This document shows, piece after piece, positions 44,817-56,119 of a stretch of DNA of 64,000 nucleotides. A model generated the notes under the pieces. It had not been told where the DNA came from. It saw only the letters and a program-made list of their open reading frames with translations, and ran no database searches. The translations under genes and the position numbers were made by a program. Within the stretch, counting starts at the first letter, position 1; each line of letters opens with the position of its first letter. This DNA comes from Monarcha castaneiventris obscurior (Eukaryota > Chordata > Aves > Passeriformes > Monarchidae), in contig JAMPIT010000848.1 of assembly GCA_026261815.1 (NCBI GenBank), positions 6,748,501-6,812,500 of the forward strand. Reading direction: 5' to 3'.

Positions 44817-45480
44817 TGTAGTGCTTCGGGGTCACAGTAAAGGTTCTGGGAAGGGTCTAATAGCTCTAATGTCAGCTGGCATAGTCTCTGTGTGGCAGGA
44901 CCTTTCACCCCATGATGCAGCAAAAGCTTACCTCCCTGTCCCATATGGCTAAGATAGGCCGGAATGATTTGTCATGTGATGAATTATCTCAGCTGAAAAC
45001 CTCCTTAGCTAGCAATAAGTATCCTGTCTTGGCATGAGAAAAGGATAAACCAAAACTAGTGACTGACAGACAAGCACTTTTTACAACTATAAAAGACCAC
45101 TATGATTTTAATGAAATCAGAAATCTCCTACACACTCTCTGAGTGTGTGGAGAGTTCTTGGTGCTAGGATGTTGGCATCGAGATCCTTCCCCAGGGATTG
45201 TGAGGAATTAGAATATTGTCTGCACACCACTGTCATTCCTTGGTAAGTGACACTGACTCTTAATCTATACTATTTTTTCTCTAGCTGTAACATAGGTACC
45301 TTTATCACTGTGCACTGTAGTTTTATCTACTAGTAGTTCCCTTTGCGTTACCCTGTGTAGTAAGTAGTCTGTTTAAAGTCTTATCTGTTTTCCTTGATCT
45401 ACTCAATAAATAATTCATGTTTTAATAAGCCTGATCAGTCATTATTAAGAACTTGCAAGCAAGAGTGAGTTTTTGGGGTG
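44817..45480 (+). mobile_element. Probable LTR, plus orientation
   Basis: It has TATAAAAG at 45088-45095 and AATAAA at 45405-45410 with a T-rich region between them, the layout of U3-R-U5. The borders are approximate and no target duplication was identified. Confidence 0.45.
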
Positions 45481-47320
45481 CTGGCCACCTCAATAAAGCT
45501 GCTGTCTACTGCCAGAAACCTGTCAAAGGCAGGGACTTGTCTAAGCTCTGCCCTCTCACTTTGTAACACTGTGCTGTTGAGAGCATGGGGACATTCCTGC
45601 AGGGAAATGCACTCAAGTTTATAGAGCAGAACTGCAGGTGCTCAGTGAGGGCAGGAGTAAGGTGACTGCTGCTCCAAGTCACAATCTGATCCTCTGGGCA
45701 GACCTGTGTGAGTCAAAGGAGACCTGCCCCCATCTCCTCCAGCCTTGCCCTGCAATGACACCATGGCAAAGGATGGACTCTGCGAGTCTTCCTGCTGGAT
45801 CTTCTGGTCCTGTAAAAGTCACTTTATTTATGAACAAAGGGAGAGAGTCCATCAGGTGTCCAGTGGGGTCTCTCTCAATTGGTTGAAACAAGTAGCCTAC
45901 TTTTATTCTAATTTCCCAGCTATATCACAACCTTTCCCTTCCCCATTGCCTGAGGTACTTCGAAGGTACAGACTTTCTGATTCACCTACTCCATGCTCCC
46001 CCTTAGCATGAACCCCCTGTATAATACACGATCCATGATCATTAAAATTAGCTTTAAGCCTGCTCTGGGCAGAGTTCATATTCATAACCCTACAAAGTCT
46101 TCATTCTTCTTCCCAAAGTTCAGGAGTTTAGCACGACCTCAGCTGAGCAGCAGTCCATGTCAATTAGTAAAGCTTTCTAAAACTAATGTCCCTTGGCCGG
46201 CTGTGAGGCAACATCCTGAAACACAAAGCATCCTGGCAGAGTGCCAGTGCCTTGGAGGGAAAAAGAGAAGGAAAGGGAAAAGGAACAGGGGAAAAAAGAC
46301 AGAAAAGAGAAAGGAAAAAAGCCCCAGTCTCTCACCCATCTTCAATCCCTGCGGTGCTCTTGCCACCATTTGGTTAGGTACCACCTCAAATTCCCACTTT
46401 TCATCACAGGGAACAGCACTCACCTCAGGAGGGGAAAGGGCAAAGAGTTGGCAAGAGCCTCACTGGGCCAGTGAAAATTGAGTCTCATTTTTTCCTGAAA
46501 AAACTTAATTTACAAGAAGAGCAGCAGCTGCCGAGGCACTGGAGGGCCCCAGGCTGCTCCCTGCACAGCTCAGGGCCGTCCTGCCCGTGCTGCTGCTCTC
46601 GTGGCCAGCTGTGAGTGCAGCAGGGACACCTGAGAGAGGCACAAGGCCCAGCTCAGGTGCTGCAGAGTCAGGAGTTCCTTTTCAGGCATAAGCTGCAGAT
46701 TCACTGCTGCAGGTTTGCCATGCAGTGGTAGAGGTGTCAGGAAGTGCTTGCTGACACCCGTGCCAGAGTCACTCATTCCCTCTCTCAGTTTGCTTTCCAT
46801 ACCAGAACGGGACTCCTGCTGCAGGGGCAGGCAAAGGCTGCCCCTCTCTCTCTGCCTCTCGGGATGTCTCAGATCTTTGCTGGGGCCGCCCTTGACGCTG
46901 AGACTTTCCCAGCTCACTCAGCCCGTCCCAGCTTCCTTTCTGCCCTTCCCCGACCTCTTGCAGCTCCACTTGAGTGTTCCTTTGGGGAGCAGCTGCCAGA
47001 ACTGCAGCCAGGATTTCAAGCCCACGCTAAGCAGGATTTAGGCAGTGCCATGAGGATGTGCTCTCCATCAGGGAGAAAGGGAAGAGCAAACACTCCCAAC
47101 ATTTCATTCCCTGCAGCTGGGGTGACAGGAGTGGTTTTTGACCCCTCCTGTGTAGAGTTTCCATGGCACCATCCCCGAGAGCCCCACTGCCCTCTCTTGG
47201 AGCAGCAATGGCCAGATCAGTCTGTGTCATTCTCTGCTGCCACTCAGGACGAGTTCTCCCCTTGCTGGCACACGTCCTTATCTGCATCAGCACTTTGCTT
47301 TTCTCTCTTTTCTCCCCACT
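45480..47320. other. Repeat-rich spacer between duplication copies
   Basis: A possible minus-strand LTR lies at 45800-46230 (reverse AATAAA at 45823-45828). The stretch 46370-46520 resembles 63180-63310 at the far end of the window. A purine-rich run is at 46255-46320. No gene is recognised. Confidence 0.35.
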
Positions 47321-47323
47321 GGT

Positions 47324-47612
47324 GATTTATTAAAATATGGATATGGATCTAATATCGATACCCAACTGGAATGGACAAAGACTCTCTAACTCGTTTGGGT
47401 TAGAAAGGGAATGTTTATTCCAGCGCTGGGAAGCTGTGAGGATCGCTCCAAAAGCACAGCTCCCAGATTACAGAGCAATCCAACGTCTATTTATCCACAA
47501 AAGTTCTAAATATTCAAAATACAAATACATATTTATAGCACAGACACCTCTCATTCTCTGCTTCGTATGGAAATTAGCTAAAAAGTCATTAAGCATGCAT
47601 AGCCCCTTCCAT
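47324..47612 (+). mobile_element. LTR fragment related to the solo LTR in copy A
   Basis: It is collinear with 39560-39836 in the same orientation, with clear divergence (shared TTTATTAAAATATGGAT start, TCATTAAGCATGCA end). It lies just before an envelope remnant and may be the left part of a decayed provirus. Confidence 0.7.
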
Positions 47613-47689
47613 GAAATGTGTCAATAATCAGAGAAGGAGAAAATGAATTTTTACCCATTGAAATTTGAAAGGTAATTTGGGACAATGTA

Positions 47690-48364
47690 GGCTTCAAGAA
47701 AAAAATCACACACACAGGTGGCAAACAGTTGATGTAGATGCCTGCATGGTGAGAGCAGGATTTATATGTGTAAGTAACTTGCTGAAAGCCCAGAACAAAA
47801 GGTCTGTCACATTGAAATGTACTCCAACAACAATTCTGAATCCATCCTGGTATAGATAGGACAAGGATGTTTGTGTTTCAGAACCCCCTGTGATAACAGT
47901 AGATAACACATCCAGCTTGCCAATCACTCAAAAGTAGGTATTTGTAACTTTACTAACATAGCAGGATGTGTTTCAACTATTACCTACCAGAAGCTGTATT
48001 ACAGAACCTACATGTCAACTTTTCTCCAACACCAGTTGGAATGGACATTATCCTGGCCAAAAAAAATGTTGGAACATCCTGGCCTGCACAAACTGCTACA
48101 ACAGGTAAAGAAGGAAAGTCAGAAGACACTGATCAGTGTCTGTTACAATACGGAAAAGGACATCGTGTCCTAGAAGAAATGAAGAGGGATGGAGCGAATC
48201 ACAGGTGGGAAAACTTGCTTGGATGGTCCCCAACTGCCACAGGCTTTTTCAGCCTAAGGCTACATCCTGCAGTTGTGATACTGGCACTAGCTGGGATTGG
48301 GTTTGTGTTAGTAACTGCATTGTATTTAAGAGTGTGGTACCTAATCCAGCAATCAAGAAAATGA
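47690..48364 (+). pseudogene. Endogenous retrovirus envelope remnant (3' end, TM subunit)
   Basis: The last open frame (47966-48364) ends in a GWSPTATG motif, then a hydrophobic membrane-spanning stretch and a short basic tail, as at the C-terminus of avian retroviral envelope proteins. Upstream the similarity continues only across stops and frame changes, so the gene is dead. A purine-rich tract (48387-48402) follows the stop, and a TG lies just past it at 48405, as expected for a polypurine tract and 3' LTR border. Confidence 0.65.
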
Positions 48365-48549
48365 ACTTGTCCAGAAGTATAGAAGTTGAAGGAAGGAAAA
48401 GCAATGTGTTTGTTTTGCCAGAACCAGATGCTATGCTTTATTTTGTAGATATTGCTAAATTTTAACATTTTGATATAGGAACTAACACCTTTTAAATCAT
48501 GTGAGTTAAGGTAAATGACAAAACATAGGTGTCATAAAAAGGAGACAAT

Positions 48550-49124
48550 TCTTGATGTTATATAAAATAAAAGTGGTTTATTAACAGAGGAAAAACCCGC
48601 AGTCAAAAACCGAGATTTTATTAAAACTTAAAAAGTGCAGGAACCACCATGATGAAAGGCACATGCAGCCAGCACAGCTGGAGACCCAGAGCAGAACCCT
48701 TCAGCACTGGGGTGCTCTAGCTAGTGCTGAGCTCTGGCTGTAACAAGCAGGCCTGGAACTGCAGCAACACGCTGCTCGCTGAGGTTATTCCAGGGCAAAA
48801 ATGCAGTTTTCTCTTGCTGACAGTCAGTTTTATAGTCCATTAGCTCCTCCTCATTCTGCCCCTAGCCCTGCCTCCAGCTCCAAGGCGATTGGTTGTGTCC
48901 TTGTAGGGTTTTGATGATAGGTTCAGGGTTTGGGATTGTGTCAGTCTCCTTTAGGCAATGGCTCGCTGGCTGCCAGGGGTTTCAGTCCAGGATGACTTTA
49001 GCAGGTCCTGTGGCGGGAGACAGGCTCATTAAAATTCACAGTTGCCATGGAGCTGGATGTCAGATCTCCTGGTGACTGCTAAATACAGTCGTGGGGTGCT
49101 TGTGAGGCTCCCTTTTCTGAAACA
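48550..49124 (-). mobile_element. Probable LTR, minus orientation
   Basis: On the minus strand it starts TGTTTCAG at 49124, has a TATA box (ACTATAAAAC, around 48828-48835), and ends with AATAAA hexamers at 48617-48622 and 48577-48582. The left border is approximate. Confidence 0.55.
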
Positions 49125-50640
49125 TATAACTGTATTTAAAACGTCAATTTACAAACCTTTAAGAATTATTGAACAAGATAAATGAACTGTCACAAGAAGA
49201 AACGGAGTTTTTAGCTCATGGGTAACATTTAATTATTCTAACTTTCTTTGATTTAATTTCCAATTAACACTTTAACTCCAAACAACAATTAACTCTGATA
49301 ATAACCTAACATAGGTACCAAGTGTAAACATGATGCGAAAGTCACTCATGACAGCATGGATAACAATAGGAGACTGATGTTTCTCAACACATTTGCCCAT
49401 ACTCTTTACATACACGGTGGACACTTCCATAGCAGAGAGGGAAAAGGTACCTGCATGACCACTCCATGAGGCAAAGATTGTCCACACTCACCGGGTGGGT
49501 GTAGCAGGATGCTCTGCTTGAGCTGGGCTAGAGCAGCTCGAACTTTGTCTTACTTACAAATTATCAGGAATGGACTGAGCAAGGAGGCTCTGCTGGTTTT
49601 AGTGCTGAAGGGTGCTGAGACCAAGGACCTGGAATTAGACCCTAAATAGCACAAAATTAGATGGATGCTTCCTGACTGAGGCTGGCATCAGCAGGAGCCT
49701 GCAGGCTGAGAGAAGGGAGAGTCACGAGTGTCAAGGAGAAGAGATGAAAGAGCTGATAACATCTTTTTCAGCAATATTTTGCTGAGCCGGCATGACAGCA
49801 CCTGAACTAAAATCGTGTCTGGCTGACAGTCAATCACTTTATACTATAACACACCAACCCCACATTTTCATAGCAAGGCCTTCTCGCCTACCTCCCTACG
49901 GTGTGTGAAAATCCTTCCCTTGGGAGGGGATATCCCTCAAGGATACACCTTGAAGCTGAGTGAAAGAGATTGCCCATGGTCATTGGAATGAGTGAGTAAC
50001 ATCAATCTATTTGAAAAAATAGCTCTGATATAACTGATTTAATAAGGGCCCTATATTAGCAGTTCTATTGTGTAGTAAATAATTCCAATTAAAGCTTTTC
50101 ATCCTTTTGTCCTTTTCCTTGTAGATGTGTTGAGCCTTTCATTAGCGGAGTCCCTGCACTAGTCAAAGGTGCCAACCTCCAACTGACACGGGTGGCCTGT
50201 ACACTCGAAAACCTCTGACTGCCACCCCCACTTGGATTGCATTACTCCAAGAGGGACAATATTTGAACAGAGAAGCAGTCTTGGAAAATGGAACAGCTGG
50301 AGATTGCTCCAGGTCAGCCACAGGGGGGAAGATGTGGATGAACTTTGTTGTTTCAGTCTTACAGATAACAAAAGACCAATAGAAGCCAAATTTTGAACCT
50401 TCAAGCTTTAGTACAAATATAATAAAATCAAGACCTGAAAGAGAGAGACTGGTGGAACTGCCTGTCAAGTCTATTTCCTTCTATTTCCTCAATATTGAAA
50501 CAATTTATGAGTTTGGTATTAAAGAGACTCACATTTTTATTTATCGTAGAGATCGCAGTCTTACTCAAGATTGAGTCCTTCTCAAGTATGGCCAACAGGT
50601 CTGTTATAAATAAAGGAGTTTTCATAGACGAGTGGTTAAC
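49125..50640. other. Repeat-like AT-rich spacer, no gene recognised
   Basis: The sequence around 49830-50160 has an LTR-like layout (ATTAAA near 50089), but its borders are not visible. Open frames here are short and unrecognised. Confidence 0.3.
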
Positions 50641-50642
50641 AA

Positions 50643-51169
50643 TGTTAACAAGTTACCTAAGTTAGGGCTGAGTATAGTAATCTGTTAATTGAAACTTTGT
50701 ATTAATTACCAAATGATAGGCGATGATGTATGGGTGTAATACTTTTATGTGACCATCAGGTGGTACACGTGGGTGTGTTCCATGGGAAGGGTTCACTAGA
50801 ACCTTCAAACAGAACATTGTGATTATGTCATCCTAAACGTGGATTGGAGGACAAGATGAGCCAATGAGATGAACTCCTGATCAAATGATTGGATGAAAAA
50901 GCTCCATCAGAAAGATCCAATCAAGAGTACCTCTAATGAGCCAATGACATCATGGATCAAGAAAAGGACCGATCCCATTTCAGGACAAGTTATAAGAACT
51001 TTCCTGGCGCCTAGCGCCAGGTCCTCCTGCACTGTACGCTGGTGTAGCGCGTGCTGTGCTGGACTCTGCTTTGTCGTTTGGTTCACTGAGCTTATCTCAG
51101 GTTCCTGTTTTTGGCTGTTATTAATAAACCAGTTAAAATTTCAGTGGAGTCAGACTGTTACTTCTGACA
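50643..51169 (+). mobile_element. Probable LTR, plus orientation, 527 bp
   Basis: It begins TGTTAACAAG and ends CTTCTGACA. TATAAGAA is at 50991-50998 and AATAAA at 51123-51128. CCAATGAG-type boxes lie upstream of the TATA. No matching target duplication is seen. Confidence 0.6.
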
Positions 51170-51429
51170 GGTCCTGCTCAAATTCATGGATACAAATATG
51201 TTTCCACTCTGATTTAAAGTGTGCAGGGCACGTTGTGTGCAAAGAAACTCCAATCTAAAGGTGACTTTGAAGACGTGCAAGAGAACTTGACTGACAGCAA
51301 CTTGCCTGTGAGTCTGTACTTAGAACTGTGAAGAGATAAAATAATGTTTTCCTTCAGCCATTGTTTCAGCCATAAGAACGTACACTTACGTCACATAGAC
51401 AAAGATGTAGCTAGCACGGGTGCCAAGAA

Positions 51430-52380
51430 GAGACAGGCTCTTGATTTTAAAAAGATAAAAATATTTATTTAACAAGAAACTTAGAAAAAGAACATCCAAT
51501 AATTATAAATTTAACATGCGGGATCCACAAAAAAATTAGGCACTCGAGGAAGATAAAACAAAAAGGCAGTGAAAAGCATCAGCTAATAAAACAAATTCCC
51601 GGGATGCAGGGATTAGAGACCCTTGAATCCAGGTTTGGCTGCGTGCCTCGGTGAGAGGAGCTTGCGCCGCCGGCTTGACTTCAGCTCCTCCGAATTCGGA
51701 AAGTTACAATGTCCCTATTAGGGATAGAGGCCTTGCCCGATGACGGGATGAACCTAGGCTAGCCCCAAGGAGAAAGAAAAGCTCCTCGCACGTCAGTCCC
51801 TTTTTATAAGGTACAGTCCCCGCCCGTTGCCGCCCACGAGTCCGTCCCCATGGCTCTCTCTGATCGGTGGTTTTTCTTGGTGAGGTCACTCTGTTCCTCC
51901 AATGGCGTTAAGCTCATCTGGGGGTGATGTAATTCAATGGCAAGGCGGGAAAATGTCCTTATTAATATTCCAGGTTTCTATGGAGACGACTTGCAGGAGC
52001 AACGGCTGAAGTCCAAAAATAGCTCTTGGCACTTAGGAACCCATCTTAAACTCAGAACCCTCAAGCTCCTTTACGTTTATAAAACTGTATAAAACTCTTA
52101 ATAAATGGAATTTCTTAGGATTTTAAAAACTTATACAATCAGGTGTCTTATATAAACAGTGGGGAGTATTGGAAAACTTTAAAACTGGATCATTATTAGG
52201 GAATATTAACTTGGATAGAACTTGAACAAACAGGTAAATCTAACTTGAACAGGGTGTGAACAGGCAGGTAAGTAAATTTTAACTATATAAATCCAATTAA
52301 CAATTAGGAGAACAGGATGAACGATTAAATTTGACACTACTTAAAATGCAACGGGCAAATTCTGGTGACTCATTCCTGAC
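51430..52380 (-). mobile_element. Probable LTR, minus orientation
   Basis: Minus-strand TATAAAAA (51801-51808), a GC-richer leader below it and AATAAA at 51464-51469 give an LTR layout. Just past its 3' end (minus sense) is TGGCACCCGTG, which could be a primer-binding site. The 5' limit is approximate. Confidence 0.5.
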
Positions 52381-52600
52381 AATGGGGCTAGGCATCATGA
52401 GCGTGAGACGGGAGGAAAAGGGGAGTGAACCAATGTAATAAGATTAAGAAATTGGGTGGGGGGGAGCGGTTAAGCTGGCTTGTGGAAATAAGAAGACTTC
52501 TGCTGACTGGTGGTTCAGGTTGCTGTTTGGGCACGTGCAGTTTATTTGGGGGGTGGGAGGCTCCTGAGGGTGCTGTGATGGACGCCACCGCCTCCTAAAA

Positions 52601-52935
52601 TGCATGACATCATTCTCACATCATCAAGAAAGGCGTGGATTGGACAAAAAGGACAAATGATTGGTCAGAAATGAACTATGGAACAAGCCAGCCATACTGA
52701 ACATGCAAATGAAGGATTGAAAGGGAACTGAGCAATTGGGAGCCGAACCAAAGACTATATAAACTGTTCTGGTGCCCAGCACCAGGTTCTCCTGAAGTAG
52801 CTTGCTTAGTGAGGGACCACGCAGTGTTGCGCCCGTGCTGTTGTTTTTCTTTTCCCTCGTTGTTCATGGTGTTTGGGCTACTCCCTGTACCTGTCCCCAG
52901 TTCCTGTTCAAATAAATAAGCAGTGATAATTGGCA
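52601..52935 (+). mobile_element. Probable LTR, plus orientation
   Basis: TATATAAA at 52756-52763, AATAAA at 52911-52916, and an end at ATTGGCA. The layout and CCAAT/GATTGG boxes are like the LTR at 50643-51169, and the GGTGCCCAGCACCAGGTTCT segment recalls GGCGCCTAGCGCCAGGTCCT there. The two are probably related. Confidence 0.55.
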
Positions 52936-52939
52936 GCAT

Positions 52940-53708
52940 GAGTGTTTAAAACATGGATGAATATTTTCTCTAGCAAGCAGCATGATCCCTCTCTCCTATC
53001 TTGTGAGGTTCTTTTGTGTTTACATAAAAATTTAGTGCCTGACATACCCATTTGTCCGACAAGTCATATCTCAGCCAGTACAATAGGTCTGACCCAACAG
53101 ATTCCTTCATCCATTCAAACATAAAATTCCAGATCATTTTTCCCTGATCCTTCCTCTGGGTACAAGCCAGCTCCGCTTGTACCGCTCAGTTCCTGAGCAT
53201 CCACCCTAAGGGGCTGTCTGGAGATATGCTCAGAGTGGAGCTCTTACGTCCCTCTCCACTCCTCTTGACCTTCCTGCTGCAGCTGTTGCCCATTTCCTAA
53301 CACTCCCCGCAGGACTCCTTTCGCTCAGAACCACTCCCTTCATGCCTTCACTGGTGGCACCCTTCGCAGGATAACGAAGCCGCAGTTAGAAGGACTCCAT
53401 ACTTGCTTTGCAGCAATTTTGCATCTCAAGCGCACTCACTCAGTCCTGCTTCTCCCAGCCACCCAGGCAATACTCGACAGGCAATTTCTTACCTGGGTCC
53501 TGTGCACAGGTGTTACTGGATGACACACATAAACTCTGCTCTTTCTCTGCCTTTTCTCTCTGTCTACCTTTCCTCTACCCTCTTTTGCTTTGAGAGTCCC
53601 CTGTCCATGTCTCACCTTCAGCCTTCAAGGGACACAACAACAGGTCGGGGCTGCTGAAATCAGCACATCATGCCTCCCCTTCTCCCTTTGTCCTATCTTG
53701 CGGTATCT
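52940..53708. other. Spacer before duplication copy B
   Basis: Non-coding sequence with no exon recognised. It is pyrimidine-rich near 53260-53600. Confidence 0.3.
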
Positions 53709-54038
53709 TGAGGTAAACGCAGAACACGCACACCCTGAGGGACCCTGGGCTGCAGCCAGAGACAAGGCGAGGCAGCCTCGGCAGGAGCAGGACCCGTGTG
53801 AGGCCCTGCCCAGCCCCAGCGGGGAGCAGCACCTGCAGAGGCACCTCGGCCCCTCCGCTCTGGGGCTGCAGCAGGGCCGGGGCTGCTGCGACTCCCCCCG
53901 GGGCTGCGGCCCACAGCGGGAGATGGAAGGAGCCCTGCTGGGCGCAGACTGCGGCTGCCGGCTGGGCTCCAAGCCCTTCCTGAGGGGCAGGCCCGGCCTG
54001 AGGGGCGGGGGAAATGGCGGGAGCTGCTGCCTTCCTTA
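53709..54038 (+). other. Conserved GC-rich block with an open plus frame (copy B)
   Basis: Counterpart of 38415-38745. It stays open over the same 108 codons with a single amino-acid difference (Gly in A, Glu in B). Product unknown. Confidence 0.3.
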
Positions 54039-54758
54039 GGTCCCCAGCTGCTCCTTATCTCCTCAGCTGGGGAAAGGACAGGCCCTTGATGGCAGCTGTG
54101 CTCTGGCATCCCGGCTTCCAGCCCGTTTAACCCCTCTGCAGTGGCTCCGTTCCACCCACCGTGCCAGACCGGCCCTCACTCACAGACCACCACTGCTGAG
54201 CAGCTGCATTACCCTGCCCCAAGGGGATGGGGGTTGGCCATTCCAGTGCAGGACAGGGCGTGGAAAAAAGGAGAAAACTCAGAACAGCATTCGGGCCTCC
54301 ACCTTTTCCCTGCCTCCCTCCTCTGGGCAGGCGAGACCCAAAGGCCACGTGGCAGAGCAGTGCCCAGATGGAGATGCTGTTGTCCATCCCCAGCACAGCG
54401 ACAGCGAGTGCTCGTGCAGAGCTTGTGCAGAGCTTGTGCAGAGCTTCTGGGGCAGCTCGGTCTGAGGAGAAAGGGCCCTGCAAAAAGGATCGCAGGGCAA
54501 AGCCATCATTGTCCTTCACGCAAGGTGAAAGCCAGGCTGCCTCGAATGAGCTGCGTCCCTGACAGCAAAGCTTGCTGTACAAGACAAAAATGCTGGTTAT
54601 TCCTTATCTCCCTAGCTCATATTCCCTGTAAAATTGGGCCGCAGTGTGGCTGAGGCTGTAGAAGGGCAGAGGATGGGACAGGTTACAGCAGGGAAAATGC
54701 ACAGATGCAGTTTGGCCTGGCTTGGAGGAAGCACAAGCAAGGCCTCAGGAGTAAACTC

Positions 54759-54764
54759 TTTATT
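54759..54764 (-). terminator. Poly(A) signal of FSIP2-like gene B
   Basis: AATAAA on the minus strand 80 bases after the stop codon. The downstream sequence (minus sense) contains CTTGCTTGTGCTTCC, a GT-rich element that copy A has lost from this position through the LTR insertion. Confidence 0.65.
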
Positions 54765-54844
54765 GACGGAACAAGGGTGTGAGGTCTGTGTTTGCCATCT
54801 AGAGCAGAGGCCCTTCAGCTCTCCTGCCACACACCTCGCTTGCC

Positions 54845-56119
54845 TCAGAAGAGCTTTGGGTGCACTGATCTGCGCCGTGCTCTGGCCTGGGCAGGGAGCT
54901 TCGGACCCGCTGGAGGGACAGGTTGTTGGGAAGACTGTGGGTCCAGGGAGGGGAGAGTGTCCTTAGCAGCACAGCTCTCCTCTCCGCCTTGGGATGTGGC
55001 TGGGTTTGGGACAGGTCCTTGAAAGTTCTCTCTGGGGGTCGATGCAGGCCCATGTGGACCAATCCGGTCCGATAGAGACTGAACAATGCGATTTGCCATG
55101 GTCCTTATATCCACGGTGTTGCCTGAGGTTGCTGGATTCCCTTCTCTCACCAAATTCTCCTTCACCATTGCAGGATCCTCAGGCTCCATGGTTTTGGCAT
55201 AGCCAGTCCCTTCTGCATGAAGCTGTGGTCCTAAGGCAGGCAGCTTTACTCCTATGCTTGATTCCTGGCTTTGCTGTTTGGATGCTCCAGGGAATCCTGG
55301 CCGCATCTGTCTGTTGGAGACCTTACCCCTGGGAAGCCCCAGGATTTCGGTGTACTCGCAGCTGGAGTCTCGTTCAAACTGAGAAGCTATCATGGATTTC
55401 AAGAGGCAGCGAACATTCTTAACAACTTGTCTGGTGAGATTGTCAAGGCAAGCCTGTAAACGTGCTCTGTCTGAGGAGGCTGTTTCAGCTTTCTTGGATT
55501 TGTCTGCTCGGGTGGCTCCTCCATCAACAGGCTGCTCCTTCCTCCTGGCTGCCCTCCCTGGATCAGAAGCTTTGGACTCCAGACGGTTCCCCAAGCTCTC
55601 CAACACCATCGCTAGAAGCTCCTTGGCCACCATTTCCATTTCTTCACGGCGGTCTGGAGGTGTTTCTGCAGGCTCTGTTCTCACACAGCCACCAAAAACT
55701 ATTCCTCTGATCCTCCGGGCAGCCTTCCTTAAAAAGCTGACATACTGATCCTGAGGGACCCTGAGCCTCCCAAAGACTTCGTGCACAACAGTCTCAACCA
55801 CGTCTTGGAGCTTCTGGGCTTCTGCTGCAGTCAGCTGCTCAAAGGCAGCTCTAAAGAGGCAGTCAGCAGTGATGTTCGGCTTCCTCCGGGAGACAGCAGC
55901 AGTGCCCAGCTCAGCTCTGGAGTAGGTTTGGCCTTCATCCAAAGTTATTTTTCCTCTTCTGGATCTCCTCGATTTCAGGGGGGTCTCTTTGCTTTTCTGT
56001 CGATGTGGGCAAGAAGGTTTCTGTGGCTTCAGCTGCCGCTCTGCCTGGCAGGAAGTGTCAGTGGTTCCTGGCAGTTTGAGGCCAACCTTTAATTTGGCCA
56101 GGGGTGGCAGAAGCCATTC
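54845..56119 (-). CDS. FSIP2-like B coding exon 4
   Basis: The exon follows CACCTTTCAG and starts EWLLPPLAKLK. Blocks identical to copy A (for example from AKELLAMVLESLGNRLESKA through the following ETASS) alternate with strongly different blocks. Confidence 0.72.
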   Translation of the reverse strand, partial: EWLLPPLAKLKVGLKLPGTTDTSCQAERQLKPQKPSCPHRQKSKETPLKSRRSRRGKITLDEGQTYSRAELGTAAVSRRKPNITADCLFRAAFEQLTAAEAQKLQDVVETVVHEVFGRLRVPQDQYVSFLRKAARRIRGIVFGGCVRTEPAETPPDRREEMEMVAKELLAMVLESLGNRLESKASDPGRAARRKEQPVDGGATRADKSKKAETASSDRARLQACLDNLTRQVVKNVRCLLKSMIASQFERDSSCEYTEILGLPRGKVSNRQMRPGFPGASKQQSQESSIGVKLPALGPQLHAEGTGYAKTMEPEDPAMVKENLVREGNPATSGNTVDIRTMANRIVQSLSDRIGPHGPASTPRENFQGPVPNPATSQGGEESCAAKDTLPSLDPQSSQQPVPPAGPKLPAQARARRRSVHPKLF

